Source: Ammoniphilus oxalaticus (GTDB lineage Bacteria; Bacillota; Bacilli; Aneurinibacillales; RAOX-1). Taken from it: a stretch of DNA of 64,000 nt. Below are positions 37,273-46,140 of this stretch, one piece after another; position 1 is the first letter of the stretch, and every line of letters begins with the position of its first letter. Position numbers and translations under genes: made by a program. Location of the stretch: positions 186,001 to 250,000 of the forward strand of contig NZ_MCHY01000006.1 in the NCBI RefSeq assembly GCF_003609605.1. The letters run 5' to 3'. The notes below the pieces were generated by a model. It was given only the letters and a program-made list of their open reading frames with translations. It was not told where the DNA came from and did no database searches.

Positions 37273-37959
37273 TCACGCTTCCTCCTTGAGGATATAACCA
37301 AGACCGCGCACGGTATGAATCAGGCGGGGCTGTTGCTGGCGCTCAAGTTTGGAGCGGAGCGCGGCGATATAGACTTCAATTACATTCGATTCTTTGTCAT
37401 AGTCGCGGCCCCAAATTTGGTTTAAGATTTGTTCCTTAGCTAGCACTTTATTTGGATTGATCATGAAATAATGCAGCAGATCAAACTCCTTGCCGCGTAA
37501 ATTGACAGGGCGTTCGGCCCGCTGACATTCGCGACTCTCGCTATTCAAGGTAATGTCGGCAAATTGGAATACCGTTTGTTGTTCCAATTCGGGCTGATTT
37601 CGGCGCAGTTGCGCTCGAATGCGGGCCAGCAATTCGTTTAAGGCGAACGGTTTGACGACATAATCATCGGCGCCGAGGTCCAAGCCTTTGACACGTTGCT
37701 CGACTTCGTCTTTGGCGGTGAGCATGATAATTGGTGTAGTTGCATGGGCCCGTATTTCACGGCACGTTTCCCAACCGTCTAGCCCCGGTAGCATAATGTC
37801 GAGGATAATCAGATCGAACGGTTGCTCAAACAAGGCGATCAAAGCATCCTCGCCGCTATGCGCAATGCGCGCAACATAGCCTTCGTACTCTAATGCCCGT
37901 TTCAGCATCGCCGTAATCTTATGATCATCGTCAACGACTAAAATGTGATCTTTATCCAT
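37273..37959 (-). CDS. OmpR-family response regulator
   Basis: The 228-residue protein has a receiver domain with the acidic triad in VVDDDH, the phosphoacceptor Asp54 in ILDIMLPGLDG, MLTAKDE and the KPF motif (VVKPFALNELL), then a winged-helix DNA-binding domain (LRGKEFDLLHYFMINP, YIAALRSKLE, RGLGYILKEE). I favour ATG 37959 (MDKDHILVVDDD); a GTG at 37974 is possible. It is transcribed with the kinase. Direct repeats upstream of htrA (39332-39354) are candidate binding sites. Confidence 0.93.
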   Translation of the reverse strand: MDKDHILVVDDDHKITAMLKRALEYEGYVARIAHSGEDALIALFEQPFDLIILDIMLPGLDGWETCREIRAHATTPIIMLTAKDEVEQRVKGLDLGADDYVVKPFALNELLARIRAQLRRNQPELEQQTVFQFADITLNSESRECQRAERPVNLRGKEFDLLHYFMINPNKVLAKEQILNQIWGRDYDKESNVIEVYIAALRSKLERQQQPRLIHTVRGLGYILKEEA

Positions 37960-37980
37960 AGCCGAGAAATTCACCTGCCT

Positions 37981-38015
37981 TTTTTTACATAAAAGCCCCA
38001 GGCTGGGCCTGAGGC
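37981..38015 (-). terminator. Terminator after htrA
   Basis: On the minus strand GCCTCAGG pairs with CCTGGGGC across a 5-nt loop, followed by TTTTATGT. It lies between htrA and the downstream response regulator, so read-through may be partial. Confidence 0.6.
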
Positions 38016-38029
38016 GATAGTGGGTGTTG

Positions 38030-39208
38030 TTACTGACTATTATAATTCTTTTCGCCGATCGTGACGCTCACCGTGTTCATCTGTCCATTGCGCAACAGTA
38101 AAAGTTGATGGCGGTCGCCGACTTTTGCATTGCCGATGATTTCAGCGAGTTGCTCGCTGGATGTTACCTTTTGCTTATCAATTTCCACTATAATATCCCC
38201 TTGGGCCAGACCTGCTTTTTCAGCGGGGCTGCCTTCCGATACAAAGCCGATCACAGCTCCTTCTTTCACATCTACCTCTAAGTAACGTGCCAGTTCAGGC
38301 GTCAAATCTTGCATCGAAATACCGAGCCATGGGCGAGCCACTTTTCCTTTGTTGATCAGATCGTCAAGTACTTCCTGGACCGTGTTGATCGGAATCGCAA
38401 ACCCGATCCCTTGTCCTTCCGCATTGATCGCCGTATTAATCCCGATTACTTCCCCACTCAAGTTTAGCAACGGTCCGCCGCTATTGCCAGGGTTGATCGA
38501 CGCATCTGTTTGCAATAAATCTTTGAAGCGGGCTTGCCCGATGTTGAGTGGACGTTGCTTGGCGCTGATCACCCCGACAGTGACGGTATGATCGAGTCCA
38601 TATGGATTACCGATTGCGACCGACCATTCGCCGACGCGAATTTGGTCGGAATTGCCAAGCTCAAGGATCGGTAGCTCTTTGCCCGCATCAATTTTTAACA
38701 CCGCCAAATCGAGTTCTGGATCTTGTCCAATCACTTTTGCTGTATATTTTTGTTCCGCTCCGCTCATGTTGACTTTGATTTGTTGGGCGCCGTTGACGAC
38801 ATGGTGATTTGTTAAAATGTAGCCGTCTTTACTAATGATAAACCCCGTTCCGAGTGATTGGGTCGTCCGTTCTTGTTGCGGAATCTGATAGTCTTCGCCA
38901 AAGAAATGGCGGAAAAACAGATCGCGATTCGAAGAGCCGCGTCGTGTCGACTCTGTTTCAATTTTAACGACGGCGGGTCCCGCGAGGTCCAACATGTCGG
39001 CAATCACATTGCTGCCCGTTGTCTCCATTAAGGACACATTTTTGACCGCGCCTTTTTGCGTGTTGTCCGCATTAGAAGTCGTGGAGCGATCCGCTGTTGA
39101 CGTTTCCTTAAAATAGGATGCGTTTTGCACCCCCAGCCAAAAGCCCCCTGTTAAAAACGCCCCCGCGACAAATGAAATAATGATTGTCTTCACTGTTTTT
39201 ACGTTCAT
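38030..39208 (-). CDS. htrA: HtrA-like membrane-anchored serine protease
   Basis: HtrA proteases degrade or refold misfolded proteins at the cell surface. The 392-residue protein has an N-terminal anchor (about 8-26), a disordered linker, a trypsin-like domain with His136 (LTNHHVVNG), Asp167 (DPELDLAVLKI) and Ser243 (NPGNSGGPLLNL), and one PDZ domain (about 295-385). All three catalytic residues are present. It is divergent from the gene at 39475 and upstream of a two-component system on the same strand. Confidence 0.95.
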   Translation of the reverse strand: MNVKTVKTIIISFVAGAFLTGGFWLGVQNASYFKETSTADRSTTSNADNTQKGAVKNVSLMETTGSNVIADMLDLAGPAVVKIETESTRRGSSNRDLFFRHFFGEDYQIPQQERTTQSLGTGFIISKDGYILTNHHVVNGAQQIKVNMSGAEQKYTAKVIGQDPELDLAVLKIDAGKELPILELGNSDQIRVGEWSVAIGNPYGLDHTVTVGVISAKQRPLNIGQARFKDLLQTDASINPGNSGGPLLNLSGEVIGINTAINAEGQGIGFAIPINTVQEVLDDLINKGKVARPWLGISMQDLTPELARYLEVDVKEGAVIGFVSEGSPAEKAGLAQGDIIVEIDKQKVTSSEQLAEIIGNAKVGDRHQLLLLRNGQMNTVSVTIGEKNYNSQ

Positions 39209-39331
39209 CCGAGTCCCATCCTTTCGTTCAATCCATTCCGCCTCTACCTATGATATCCGAGGCGGGTCTTAACCGAAACATTCTTTTCAGTAGCTTGTTT
39301 CTCCTGTTCATCCTCTATTTAACCCCATTTT

Positions 39332-39354
39332 GCTTAAAAACAGCTTAAAAAACA
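39332..39354. promoter_or_regulatory. Direct repeats upstream of htrA
   Basis: GCTTAAAAACA (39332-39342) is followed immediately by GCTTAAAAAACA (39343-39354). An 11-bp period, one helical turn, is typical for dimers of OmpR-type regulators. The site is about 125 bp upstream of htrA and 120 bp upstream of the divergent gene. Confidence 0.5.
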
Positions 39355-39474
39355 GTGACAAAATATAAAAAATAACCCGAAAGCCCTACTAGCTTGTCAT
39401 CTTTCAACCGTTGCCGACATATCTTTAAACAAACAAGCCTCGGATCTTTGCCAAGCATAAGGAGGAAAGCGACT

Positions 39475-39990
39475 TTGCGGAAGTACATTGTATATTTATG
39501 CCTGACAATCGGGCTTTTATCTTTGATGGTATTCATAAAAATATGGGTCATTCCCTTTCTTTTATGGAACTTATTTCCTCAAAACGATCTGATATCAAAA
39601 ATTTATGAAGTGATGATTATCTTGTTTGGCGGGTGCGCTTTTTTGCTGTTTACGTTGCAAGGATACCTTGGTAAACGCGTTTTTCAGTTTCATTGGTCGA
39701 CCCATTTTCTACTTCATTCTATCGTGCAACTCCCGTTCGCCCTGCACGTCTTGTTCGAAGGGTTGCGCAAGAGTCGGCTAATGTTGGATTGGGGGCATGT
39801 GTTTACGGAAGGGTGGTACGGACTTTTGGCTGAACCGACCCGCTTGATTTTGATGGCTTATCATGGGACGGATGTATTTGCGATTGCTGCCAGTTTCCTA
39901 TTTTTAGCGCTTGGCAGAAAAATTGAAATAGCCGATGAACAACAACTTTGGGATCAGGCTCGAAAACGAATGAAGGTGGGACGAGTATGA
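39475..39990 (+). CDS. Membrane protein of unknown function
   Basis: The 171-residue protein (TTG start, AAGGAGG 9 nt upstream) begins MRKYIVYLCLTIGLLSLMVF and has about four membrane helices. A conserved-looking loop is GHVFTEGWYGLLAEP. The longer frame from 39394 lacks a binding site. Its last codons overlap the start of the amidohydrolase-like gene (ATGA), so the two are coupled. No family recognised. Confidence 0.7.
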   Translation: MRKYIVYLCLTIGLLSLMVFIKIWVIPFLLWNLFPQNDLISKIYEVMIILFGGCAFLLFTLQGYLGKRVFQFHWSTHFLLHSIVQLPFALHVLFEGLRKSRLMLDWGHVFTEGWYGLLAEPTRLILMAYHGTDVFAIAASFLFLALGRKIEIADEQQLWDQARKRMKVGRV

Positions 39991-40922
39991 GGACGATTAT
40001 TCAAGGTGGAACGCTCGTATACGGCGGTGGTTTAAAGCAAGAGGACATGTTGATTGTGGATGGAAAAATTGAAGCGATCAAGCAGCGAATTCGACTAAGC
40101 GGAGCGGAACGGATCATCGATGCGAGATCATATTATGCGCTGCCAGGGTTTATTTCGAGTCAACACCAAGCAGGGGCGGATCCGCATGATGGGCACGGGG
40201 TGACGGCTTATGTTCGTTCATTAGAAAGCGCTGAGCGCGCCCCTGTCGCTTTATTCCCGTATGATTACGTGTTTCAAGCGACGTTAACGGAGCCGTTGAG
40301 TATTCCTTTACTTGAGGAATTGCAACGCAAACAAGTAAAGGTAGTCACGTTGCCGTCGACAATGGTCAATGCCATCGATTGGCAACGGTGGAAATGCCGT
40401 TTGCGACGATATGGCATGGTGCTTGAAGTAGACAAAGCGGATGATCCGTTGCCGCAATTGAGCGAAGTGCCGCTGATCGTTCCTTTTTCAGGACATCGGC
40501 GTCCGCCGCGTTCGCGGGATGTGTACAAAGTGAGCGGGGGACCACAGCTGACCGCCTGGGAAAAAATCGTTAGCAAACGGGATCCGCTCGTATTCGGAGG
40601 GTACTGGCTCGATACGCAAGAATATCGCTTGCCGCGGTTGATAAGTGAATGTGAAGCGCGTTCTTTTTTAATTCGACTCGTGAAGACAAGGGCGAGCATC
40701 CCCGCTAAATTATTCGGTATTTATCCGCAAAAAGGATCGTTGCGGGTCGGAGCCGACGCTGATTTTTTACTCGTTGCCAAGCGCCATTTAGTAAGTGGAC
40801 AGGGAACGCTTTTTAAACCGGATCAAACATGGATTAGCGGCAAGCCTGTCGCCGAACAAGGCCTTCAACCGCGGGCAGGGCGACTATTAACGCGCCATCG
40901 CACATATGCATTTAGTTATTAA
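39987..40922 (+). CDS. Amidohydrolase-like protein lacking metal ligands
   Basis: The 311-residue product has the beginning and end of an amidohydrolase: IIQGGTLVYGGGLKQEDMLI, IIDARSYYALPG and, near the C-terminus, AKLFGIYPQKGSLRVGADADFLLVAKR. In active dihydropyrimidinase-like enzymes PG is followed by an HxH metal motif (as in PGFIDxHxH); here it reads PGFISSQHQAG, with only one His, and the later metal His and Asp are not evident. It is shorter than the usual 430-480 residues. It may be a non-catalytic scaffold or a broken enzyme. ATG 39987 is set by GAAGGTGGG and coupling to the membrane protein. Confidence 0.75.
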   Translation: MRTIIQGGTLVYGGGLKQEDMLIVDGKIEAIKQRIRLSGAERIIDARSYYALPGFISSQHQAGADPHDGHGVTAYVRSLESAERAPVALFPYDYVFQATLTEPLSIPLLEELQRKQVKVVTLPSTMVNAIDWQRWKCRLRRYGMVLEVDKADDPLPQLSEVPLIVPFSGHRRPPRSRDVYKVSGGPQLTAWEKIVSKRDPLVFGGYWLDTQEYRLPRLISECEARSFLIRLVKTRASIPAKLFGIYPQKGSLRVGADADFLLVAKRHLVSGQGTLFKPDQTWISGKPVAEQGLQPRAGRLLTRHRTYAFSY

Positions 40923-41048
40923 CGAGTCACCGATTGAATCGACTATCTTCCTAATCTTTGGGAAGATATATTTTTTTGGAATTTTGCAGGAATCCGACAA
41001 ACTTTGACGAATATCGTTACATAGTGAGAAAATAAACGCGTAATGGCG

Positions 41049-41073
41049 CAACCTTTTTCCAAACGGCGACGTC
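41049..41073 (+). promoter_or_regulatory. ECF-type promoter, probably autoregulatory
   Basis: CAACC (41049-41053), a 16-nt spacer and CGTC (41070-41073, followed by TATA) match the AAC-N16-CGTC pattern of Bacillus ECF sigma promoters. It lies 64 nt upstream of the sigma factor gene, consistent with autoregulation. Confidence 0.7.
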
Positions 41074-41136
41074 TATAGGGGCAAAAGGGCGATCTGTATT
41101 CGTCCGTTAGTTTATCGAGGAGGTAGGGAAACAGAG

Positions 41137-41727
41137 ATGTTATCAGATTCCCAGTTGATCAGAGAAATTAAAGATGGTCGTGTCGAATATTACGAGCAAA
41201 TCATCAAGCGGTATGAAAGGCGAATTATGGCGTTCATCATACATATGTTAAATACAACCCATCTGGATCACCTCGCCGAGGACTTGTGTCAGGAAACATT
41301 TTATAAAGCCTATCGGAGTTTACAAACGTTTCGCGATGAGGAAGCTTCTTTTTCGACTTGGCTGTATACGATTGCTCGGAATACGGTTTTAAGCGAGTTG
41401 CGTAAGAGCCGTAATTCTGAAGTGTATATTGAGGATAGTAAATTAGATCCGATCACTACCTATGAACAGTTGCCCGAGCATGAGTTGTTACGCACAGAAC
41501 GGGAAAAGTTGGTGCGGCTAGCGATTGGCAATTTGCCGGATAAACAACGCCAGGCGATCATTTTACGCGAATATGAAGATCGTGATTATAAAGAAATTGC
41601 GAATCGGTTAGATTCAACGGTAAGTTCGGTGAAATCTTTGTTGTTTCGAGCTCGAACAAGTATAAAAAATCAATTAGAAGCCTACGTTGTTGAAGAAGGC
41701 AGCGCGGAGGGGTTGACGAAAACATGA
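41137..41727 (+). CDS. ECF-family RNA polymerase sigma factor
   Basis: The 196-residue protein has region 2 (YYEQIIKRYERRIMAFI, then LAEDLCQETFYKAYRSL and FSTWLYTIARNTVLSELRK) and region 4 (LPDKQRQAIILREYEDRDYKEIANRL then VSSVKSLLFRAR). Such factors direct polymerase to envelope-stress genes. Start ATG 41137 has CGAGGAGG upstream. It is coupled by ATGA overlap to a zinc-finger anti-sigma gene. I cannot say which B. subtilis ECF factor it corresponds to. Confidence 0.95.
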   Translation: MLSDSQLIREIKDGRVEYYEQIIKRYERRIMAFIIHMLNTTHLDHLAEDLCQETFYKAYRSLQTFRDEEASFSTWLYTIARNTVLSELRKSRNSEVYIEDSKLDPITTYEQLPEHELLRTEREKLVRLAIGNLPDKQRQAIILREYEDRDYKEIANRLDSTVSSVKSLLFRARTSIKNQLEAYVVEEGSAEGLTKT

Positions 41728-42365
41728 GATGCTCAGATGCTGTTCATTTGATGGCGGGGTATGTCGAACAAACGTTACCCGAACATTCGATGAGAGCGAT
41801 GAAGCATCATTTACGGATTTGTGAAAACTGTCGAATGGAATCTGTGATCTGGAAAGAAAGCAGTGTTCTATTCAACATGGGATTTGCAGACGAGTCGCGA
41901 CCTGCAAAGGTGGATGGGCTGGAATCGAGTGTGACGGCGGAGGGTGTTATGGCCCGTTTGGCCAAAGAAGAGAGATGGTCTTTTCCGATTACGCGTCGCG
42001 TTTTTCGACTGCCGCCATCCATGAAAAGATGGGTAACGACATTATCTATATTATTTATGTTGGTCTTTGGCTTGCTCATGTACGCGACGCTAGAGGCGGA
42101 TCGCGGTATCGTCGTGGATGGGGATTGGCAGCAGCTAACCGCATCCAACGTCGTGTTGTCGATCGACCAATTATCGGCAAGCTCCAAACAGCCTGAGCCA
42201 GCCGCAAAAAAAGATATTCGGTATCATATGATCGCCGGGGTTGGCGATCCACTGCAGTTTAACCGTTACCGGGAAGCGACCGCGCCGAACGTCGGGTTAG
42301 TCGGTGGTTTCTTAGGGATTATGATTACCGTCGTGTCGATGAGCTGGTTGTCGCGGACGGGATAG
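41724..42365 (+). CDS. Zinc-finger anti-sigma factor
   Basis: The 213-residue protein begins MRCSDAVHLMAGYVEQTLPE and has the HX3CX2C anti-sigma motif (His29, Cys33, Cys36 in HHLRICENC). A membrane helix follows at about 98-117, then an extracellular part of about 65 residues, and a second hydrophobic stretch near the C-terminus (GLVGGFLGIMITVVSMSWL). It should hold the sigma factor at the membrane until a signal arrives. Confidence 0.9.
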   Translation: MRCSDAVHLMAGYVEQTLPEHSMRAMKHHLRICENCRMESVIWKESSVLFNMGFADESRPAKVDGLESSVTAEGVMARLAKEERWSFPITRRVFRLPPSMKRWVTTLSILFMLVFGLLMYATLEADRGIVVDGDWQQLTASNVVLSIDQLSASSKQPEPAAKKDIRYHMIAGVGDPLQFNRYREATAPNVGLVGGFLGIMITVVSMSWLSRTG

Positions 42366-42381
42366 CTACGTTTATTTTTAG

Positions 42382-42411
42382 AAGCCGTACTGGAATCAGG
42401 ACGGCTTTTTT
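42382..42411 (+). terminator. Terminator after the anti-sigma gene
   Basis: AAGCCGT pairs with ACGGCTT across a 12-nt loop, followed by TTTT. Confidence 0.85.
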
Positions 42412-42470
42412 GTGACTGAATAACAACCACCATTTTATGAGCAGACAACGAAAAAAGAGGATAAGGGGCG

Positions 42471-43469
42471 TTGAGTTTGAACGGAACAATTTACGAACAA
42501 ATTGAGCGGGCGATTGAACAAATTCAAACGGGAGAAGTAGAGGAGGGGCTGGGGCAATTACGGGGGATGCTCGCTTACGCGCGACAAGATCCTGAGGTCG
42601 CTTTTCAACTCGCGGATATTTTTTATGAACTGGGTCACCTCGACACCGCTTTAACTTTGCTACTTGAGCTAGAACCTTTTTTCCATGACGTATCAACAGA
42701 CATGCAAATCGAAATTCGGGCGTTGCGAGCGGAAATGCTGATTGACGTCGGGCAGTTGGACCAAGCGATGGGCGAACTGTTGCAATGTTTGGAGCTTGAG
42801 CCCGATCATATTGGCGTATCCGTGTTGCTGGCGGATCTTTATTTGATGCAAAATTTGCCTGAAGTGGCCTGCCGTTACTTGGAGCGCATTTTGGAAACGC
42901 ATGAAGATGAACCCGATGTCGCGTTCATTCTGAGTGAACTTTATGTTGATTTAGGTGAGTGGGAAAAAGCGCTCGATTTGTTTGAACAACTGAAGGGCAC
43001 GGAATACGAACAAAGAGTCGCGATTAGCAAAGGGAATCTGTTTAGCCAGATGGGACGCTTTGAGGAAGCGTATACGTTGTTTCAAGCTGTCCGCGCGGCG
43101 GACCCTGTGTCAGAGGAAGCATTGTTAGGGTGCGCTGTGACCGCGTTGCAACTTGATCAAGGGCAAGTCGCTATCGAGCTGTGCGATCAATTGTTAGCGT
43201 TGGACGAAGACCACCTTGGCGCCTATCAAGTAAAAGGGGAAGCCTTGCAAAAAGAAGACCGTCTCGATGCGGCCAGAACTGTTTTTGAACAAGCGTTGAG
43301 CCGCAATGAGCATGAAGACACGATTTATTTGAAATTAGTTGAACTTCATTTTTTGATGGATGACCTGGAGCAAGCTAAAAATTATTTAAAACACCTCTTC
43401 GCGTTGGACGAGCAACATGAGCAAGGAAAAGAATGGCAGGCTCGTTTGTACGATTCGCGACTCAACTAG
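42471..43469 (+). CDS. ypiA: TPR-repeat protein YpiA
   Basis: The 332-residue soluble protein consists of about eight degenerate tetratricopeptide units (for example LADLYLMQNLPEVACRYLER and KGEALQKEDRLDAARTVFEQ). It probably acts as a protein-binding scaffold. Its TTG start (42471) has AAGGGGCG upstream. B. subtilis ypiA, between aroE and ypiB, also encodes a TPR protein, so the name follows position and architecture. Confidence 0.85.
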   Translation: MSLNGTIYEQIERAIEQIQTGEVEEGLGQLRGMLAYARQDPEVAFQLADIFYELGHLDTALTLLLELEPFFHDVSTDMQIEIRALRAEMLIDVGQLDQAMGELLQCLELEPDHIGVSVLLADLYLMQNLPEVACRYLERILETHEDEPDVAFILSELYVDLGEWEKALDLFEQLKGTEYEQRVAISKGNLFSQMGRFEEAYTLFQAVRAADPVSEEALLGCAVTALQLDQGQVAIELCDQLLALDEDHLGAYQVKGEALQKEDRLDAARTVFEQALSRNEHEDTIYLKLVELHFLMDDLEQAKNYLKHLFALDEQHEQGKEWQARLYDSRLN

Positions 43470-43529
43470 ACACCTGCGGATAAATTGCCGTTCCTAGTCG
43501 ATCCGCCTATACCTGCAGACGGGATGAAT

Positions 43530-43538
43530 CATAAGTTA
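43530..43538 (+). promoter_or_regulatory. Possible sigma-K -10 element of the coat-like gene
   Basis: CATAAGTTA fits CATANNNTA, and an AC dinucleotide lies 17 nt upstream, as in sigma-K promoters. It is 28 nt before the start of the coat-like gene. Confidence 0.5.
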
Positions 43539-43565
43539 AACTATCACCGTTGGAAAGGGGCAGGT

Positions 43566-43787
43566 ATGATGGGCTATAAGCGTCGAAGAAGATGCGGATT
43601 GTGCAGAAGACCTCGAAGGAGATGCGGGTGCACGAAAAAACCAATGTGTACCACGCACAAACATTATAAGCACTACTACCACCATCATCACATTACAAAG
43701 CATCATTCACATTGTGAGGAAAGCAGTTCCCATTGCTCTAGCTATGGTGGCCACTGGGGCCCTTCCCATGGCAAGCAGTATTATTAA
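43566..43787 (+). CDS. His/Cys-rich small protein, probably spore coat
   Basis: The 73-residue product starts MMGYKRRRRCGLCRRPRRRC: an Arg/Cys-rich head, then a histidine- and tyrosine-rich middle (KHYKHYYHHHHITKHHSH) and a Ser/Gly/His tail. Such composition is typical of CotD-like coat proteins and could bind metal. The longer frame from 43485 is discounted; ATG 43566 has GGAAAGGGG upstream and a sigma-K-like element before that. It lies outside the usual ypiA-ypiB pair. Function is inferred from composition only. Confidence 0.7.
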   Translation: MMGYKRRRRCGLCRRPRRRCGCTKKPMCTTHKHYKHYYHHHHITKHHSHCEESSSHCSSYGGHWGPSHGKQYY

Positions 43788-43794
43788 TAGGTAA

Positions 43795-43834
43795 AAGAGC
43801 GCTGTCTGCGGTTGAGCGGGCAGCGCTCTTTTTG
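43795..43834 (+). terminator. Terminator after the coat-like gene
   Basis: AAAGAGCGCTG pairs with CAGCGCTCTTT across a 17-nt loop, followed by TT. Confidence 0.88.
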
Positions 43835-43870
43835 CGTTGGCGGGCTGGGTGAAAAGGGAGAAGAGCCGCT

Positions 43871-44078
43871 ATGACGACGCGTTTGCGCTCAAAATTGAGT
43901 AGAGCTGGTCTTCATCGCCAGTGTGACGACGCGTTTGCGCTCAAAATTGAGTAGAGCTGGTCTTCATCGCCAGTATGACGACGCGTTTGCGCTCAAAATT
44001 GAGTAGAGCTGGTCTTCATCGCCAGTATGACGACGCGTTTGCGCTCAAAATTGAGTAGAGTCTGTCTTCATCGGTTTT
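43871..44078. repeat. Tandem array, four copies of a 52-bp unit
   Basis: Units start at 43871, 43923, 43975 and 44027. Each contains the palindrome CTCAAAATTGAG and the hairpin-capable CTGG-N9-CCAG; the last copy is degraded. It does not share the core of the 110-bp arrays. It fills the gap 43835-44204 with no gene in it, apart from a presumed promoter for the next gene. Confidence 0.93.
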
Positions 44079-44204
44079 TCTCCTGCAAATTCGCTATCTT
44101 AGAACGGCACTGCCCATTTCATATTCGCGCAAGTTGGTAAACATTGGGTATAACAGCGGGCGGGTACGGTCAATAATGAAAATAAGATGAAGGAGGGATG
44201 CACG

Positions 44205-45329
44205 TTGCGCCTCGCAGAAATGTTGAGCTACGCTGACATTGATCAGCTGCATGAGTTGGCCCGCGCATATGCTTGCGATTGCAACATCAATTCGAAAAAC
44301 GAACTGATTCAATCGTTACTTGCCTCCATCAAAAGACAGAGCAGCATTGAACAACAGCTTGACGGGTTGAATCAGGCAGAATTCAACTTTTTAATGCACA
44401 TCGTATTGGATGGCAGACAACAATTTTCGCTTGAAGATTTGCGGGTGAAGGCGAAATTTTCATATCCGCAAGAATTGGATCGAGCAACATACCGTAAGCT
44501 CGTTTCAGTGGCATTAAAAAAAGGATGGGTTTTCAGAGGGGTCACTCGCCAGGCGAGTTCATCTTTTGAAGTTCCCGCGGATATGCGAAAAATTTGGGCG
44601 GATGAGATTTTACGCCGCGAATTGGGCGAGCAACCAGCGTATCCGCAACCTTATGCGTATCGGGATGAAGGGTTTGCAATGATCGAAGATATGCGTTTGT
44701 TTTTACGCTATGTGTTGGATCATGAACCGACCTTGACGGTCGAAGGCGTCATTTATCGCAGAAACCAACAGCAGTTATTTGAATTGCTTGCCGCGCAAGA
44801 AGAGCCGATTGAAAAAGGCGGCTGGCGTTTTGGGTACGGTCGTCATTTTCGAGAATACCCGGATCGATTTTCTCTCATCTATGATTTTTGTTACTACAGA
44901 GGATATATTCGCGAAGAGCCGGGGCATTGTTTGTATGTGACAAATGAAGCGCAGGAAGCGAATGAGCTGCCAGCTGAGTGGTTGGCAATGGAATTGTACA
45001 AATTCTGGTTGCGATTGTACAAACGTCCGGTGGTCGGTCTGCCGATGTTGACAAGACTGATTGGCCGCGCGGCTCAGCAGTGGGTTTCGGAAGAGATACT
45101 CCTTCAGATGATTACACCTCGCGTTCGCGCTTTTTATTATGATCAACCTGACAGCATTGCAAGGCAGCGTATTTTAAAAATGATGGTTCATCTCGGACTA
45201 TTGCGCAAAGGGTTGGCTGAACCGGGGGGGGCCCCGCTTCTTTATCAGACAACGACGCTCGGACAAAAGTTATTAGAGTCAGTAGAAGGATCTGCAATGA
45301 AAGATATCATCCTAGATCCCGAAAATTAG
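44205..45329 (+). CDS. Unknown protein, possibly helicase-associated winged-helix type
   Basis: The 374-residue product starts at TTG 44205 (AAGGAGGG 8 nt upstream). The N-terminal pattern (LRLAEMLSYADIDQLHELAR, then KNELIQSLLASI and LNQAEFNFLMHIVLDG) resembles the start of bacterial XPB/Ssl2 helicase-associated proteins, in which winged helices follow. No ATPase motif is present. The rest has aromatic-rich stretches (FRYVLDHEPTL region, DFCYYRGYI). I cannot name it. It precedes ypiB by 69 bp. Confidence 0.7.
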   Translation: MRLAEMLSYADIDQLHELARAYACDCNINSKNELIQSLLASIKRQSSIEQQLDGLNQAEFNFLMHIVLDGRQQFSLEDLRVKAKFSYPQELDRATYRKLVSVALKKGWVFRGVTRQASSSFEVPADMRKIWADEILRRELGEQPAYPQPYAYRDEGFAMIEDMRLFLRYVLDHEPTLTVEGVIYRRNQQQLFELLAAQEEPIEKGGWRFGYGRHFREYPDRFSLIYDFCYYRGYIREEPGHCLYVTNEAQEANELPAEWLAMELYKFWLRLYKRPVVGLPMLTRLIGRAAQQWVSEEILLQMITPRVRAFYYDQPDSIARQRILKMMVHLGLLRKGLAEPGGAPLLYQTTTLGQKLLESVEGSAMKDIILDPEN

Positions 45330-45377
45330 CGTTTGAAAACAGACGATTTCAATCATTGGTATTTTCAATAAATGTAA

Positions 45378-45992
<615 letters not shown>

Positions 45993-46034
45993 CAAACATA
46001 GCTTAGATCAGTTACAAACAATATAAACATAAAA

Positions 46035-46059
46035 ACTCGGGAAGACCCCGGGTTTTTTT
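46035..46059 (+). terminator. Terminator after ypiB
   Basis: ACTCGGG pairs with CCCGGGT (one G-U) across a 5-nt loop, followed by seven T residues. Confidence 0.85.
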
Positions 46060-46140
46060 ACATTTCGACACATGTTATTCGCAAAGAATTCTGAAAACAT
46101 TACCATGAGACGTAATGGATGTAGGGAAGGGGGACGAAAA

